From: Rallus limicola
Lineage: Eukaryota; Chordata; Aves; Gruiformes; Rallidae
Direction of reading: 5' to 3'
DNA: 64,000 bases
NCBI GenBank assembly: GCA_022605955.1
Contig: JAKCOZ010000002.1
Location: forward strand, 65,266,783 to 65,330,782
The position numbers and the translations under genes are program-made. Positions 62,097 through 64,000 of the stretch are shown here, piece after piece. How positions within the stretch are numbered: position 1 is the first letter of the stretch; the number at the start of each line of letters is the position of its first letter. Under the pieces are notes generated by a model that saw nothing but the letters and a program-made list of their open reading frames with translations, made no database searches and was not told the origin of the DNA.

Positions 62097-62120
62097 TTTG
62101 CTGTAGACTACAATCACCAA
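61674..62120 (-). pseudogene. CR1 ORF2 C-terminal remnant, 148 codons
   Basis: The minus-strand frame runs from an ATG at 62120 to a stop at about 61674. Most of it is the C-terminal domain downstream of the CR1 reverse transcriptase: [20 protein letters not shown], then [37 protein letters not shown] and [20 protein letters not shown]. The first ~9 codons come from flanking DNA beyond the truncation point, so the ATG is accidental. The endonuclease and RT domains are absent and no activity is possible. The frame survives because the copy is young, not because it is expressed. Confidence 0.85.
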
Positions 62121-64000
62121 TAATATGGCAAATAGTTAAGGAGCTCACTGATGTGGTTTTGTTATGATACACTATATATTCACACAAAGCTCGAGGTTCT
62201 TCACTCAAAAATTGTCCTCCAGTGCGGAATCTAAGAAAGGAAGCTGCAGTCAACGGTCCAATAATATATCAGCTGAATGTACTTGTCCAAAGAGTTTTTG
62301 CCCTACACTGCTAAAACCCTGTGAGAAGCAGGTATTGTATGCTTGCATGTTGCAAATGAGGTGGGTTGGTCAATCTGACCATGTCAGTCTTCAAAGCCTC
62401 ACCACTGGTTCCCTCTCTAACACCATACCGAGCATACAATTTCTATCATGAACTACAGAGCTGCAGCTTTGCCTTTTGCCACTTGCCTTGTAGCAGGATT
62501 AACCCCTGGGTGGTCAGTCACACCAACCTTTGAGTCGTTGTTTGTCTCTTTTTGTCTCAAGCTTCTGCCCAATTTCTCTGCTGAGCGCACATGGAAAATT
62601 GCTTTCAGATAAAAACACCAGGTTGATACTTTCAGCTTTCCCTGTGAAGCTGTTCTAACACATTCAGAAACCTTCTGCTGTTGGCTTTTGAAATACCAAA
62701 AACTCTTTTTTATTTCAAGATGGTTTTGTATGTAAAGAAAGATTCAAACATCCCTATTTAAAAAGAGTGATATAGCTTCACCCAAAATTTTAGCAAGTAC
62801 TGGATTTATTTTGCAGATTTATGAAATCAACCCTCCAGGAAATTTTCATGCTCTTTCCAATCATGCACTTGTCCCAGCTGAGTCCAGAAACACAGAGGCA
62901 TCTCTTCAAACTTTCTCTATCATTAAAATTCACAAAGCATTTATAGCAGAAGAACCATTACGAAATTTATTTCAGTGTTACTGGTGGGGTTGTTTTTTCT
63001 CACTTTTAATAATTGATTTTTTTTTTTCCCCCTGCAGAACCAGTTTATATACTTGCTGTATGGCACAGAGGAAAGTTGATAAAGCACAGCTCAGCTCTGG
63101 AGATGCTACCTGCCCTGGGTCCCTCCTCAGTTGAGGAAGAGAGGCAAATTTGTCTGGAAACCTAATCTGGAATAGGAGCCAGTTTTAAGACATTTCAATC
63201 CTCCGCTGAAGGGATTCTCTCTGACAGCTGACAACAGGACAGGAGGTTAAAATCTCCAGTGCTAAAGCTTGCCTTTGTGGGCACCTCTGTTCCTTCCTGT
63301 GGCTTTTTACTGAATAACCACCTACTTTCTGTTTCACAGATTCCTGCCTCATTGGGTGCACTGAAAGGAAGAACAGGCTGTGTCAGTACTTATTTATTTT
63401 TCCTGCCAGCCTCTGTCAACCTGTGGTCTTCTGCTTTATTTACTGCCAACTGTTCAGACCCTGCTGAGGGCAGAAAGTGCATCATTTCCCAATCTGCCTG
63501 CGAGATGAGAGGGTGGGACTGTTCTGCTACTAATCAGGACATGAAGGGCAGTGAGATTAGTCATGAAAGAAAAGAAAATCATAAACACACTGAGCCCTAC
63601 ATGAGCAGGGTTTGAAAGCTCAGAGCAGAGCTGCTGTGGCTAGGCAAGTAGCTAAGTTATGGTGTTTCTATTCTTTATGAACCAGTACCGGTAGAAGATG
63701 AGCCCCACACCTTAGCAGAGGATTTCCAAAAAATTTCCAGATGTGTCTCTGGCGTACGTGGGTCCATTTCAACACATGGAGAGATGATACTCCCTCCTCT
63801 GGGCCCACAATTCTTGTCCCTGCCCAGTTCTCTTAGGACTTCCCTGTCTATAACCCTGAATACCATACCCTCTTCTGCATGTCTTTATTCATCTCTTTGG
63901 ATCCTGTCTCCTATTTTTAGTCTCTCTGTCCTAATTCCCTTCTCCCAATACACTCCTTGCACCTGTGTAGACATTTTGCTGTGTAAGGCTGTATTTCCCT
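62097..64000. other. Unique DNA with one strong splice-acceptor-like site
   Basis: No repeat is recognised. Open frames of 107 (62811-63134) and 118 codons (63259-63615) have no motif I know. A strong polypyrimidine/CAG site ends at 63037. Confidence 0.45.
63017..63037 (+). promoter_or_regulatory. Strong 3' splice-site-like sequence
   Basis: A run of T followed by CCCCCTGCAG gives an almost ideal acceptor, AG at 63036-63037. Downstream, one frame (with one base from a previous exon) reads EPVYILAVWHRGKL and stays open for about 42 codons to a TAA at about 63165, so it could be a terminal coding exon. No donor is obvious and no protein is recognised. It could equally start a noncoding exon. 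Confidence 0.3.

Noticed and set aside
63259..63615. 118-codon plus-strand frame near the right end
   Set aside because: Looks superficially protein-like but has no motif I recognise, and its link to the acceptor at 63037 is broken by stops.
1..64000. CRISPR arrays, prokaryotic operons, tRNA or rRNA genes
   Set aside because: Looked for and not seen; the repeat content is that of a bird nuclear genome.

Overview
The window reads as vertebrate, and specifically bird, DNA. It is AT-rich with no operon structure or dense coding. It carries many copies of the avian/reptilian CR1 LINE, recognisable by the 3' tail ATTCTATGATTCTATGA or its complement at the left end of minus-strand copies, and four solo LTRs of endogenous retroviruses. 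I could not identify any gene. No intact protein-coding gene, rRNA or tRNA is visible, so the window is best described as intergenic or deep-intronic sequence of a bird genome. All family assignments come from recognising sequence by eye.

Layout. 0-2.1 kb: two minus-strand CR1 copies. 2.1-10.5 kb: mostly unique AT-rich DNA with one well-spliced-looking candidate mini-exon (6476-6558). 10.5-15.3 kb: two closely related solo LTRs in opposite orientation, each with a perfect 5-bp target duplication; the second sits inside an older CR1. 18.3-20.4 kb: a long (~1.1 kb) ERVL-type LTR, then a minus-strand CR1. 22-35.5 kb: three heavily decayed plus-strand CR1 relics, two small CpG-bearing patches and simple repeats. 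35.5-48.6 kb: mostly unique, with a CR1 tail at 43.0 kb and a candidate minus-strand exon at 43.9-44.1 kb. 48.7-49.5 kb: an 876-bp solo LTR with a perfect 5-bp target duplication, CCAAT, TATA and AATAAA signals. 50.5-51.1 kb: two CR1 pieces abutting in opposite orientation, most simply an inverted (twin-primed) single insertion. 52-62 kb: four more CR1 copies, one (61.6-62.1 kb) still holding a 148-codon frame of the ORF2 C-terminus. 62.1-64 kb: no recognised repeat, with one strong splice-acceptor-like site.

Nothing here amounts to a new multi-gene system. The most interesting items are the CR1 inversion, the nested and paired LTRs, the unclassified 876-bp LTR, and three exon-like signals that need transcript or conservation data.
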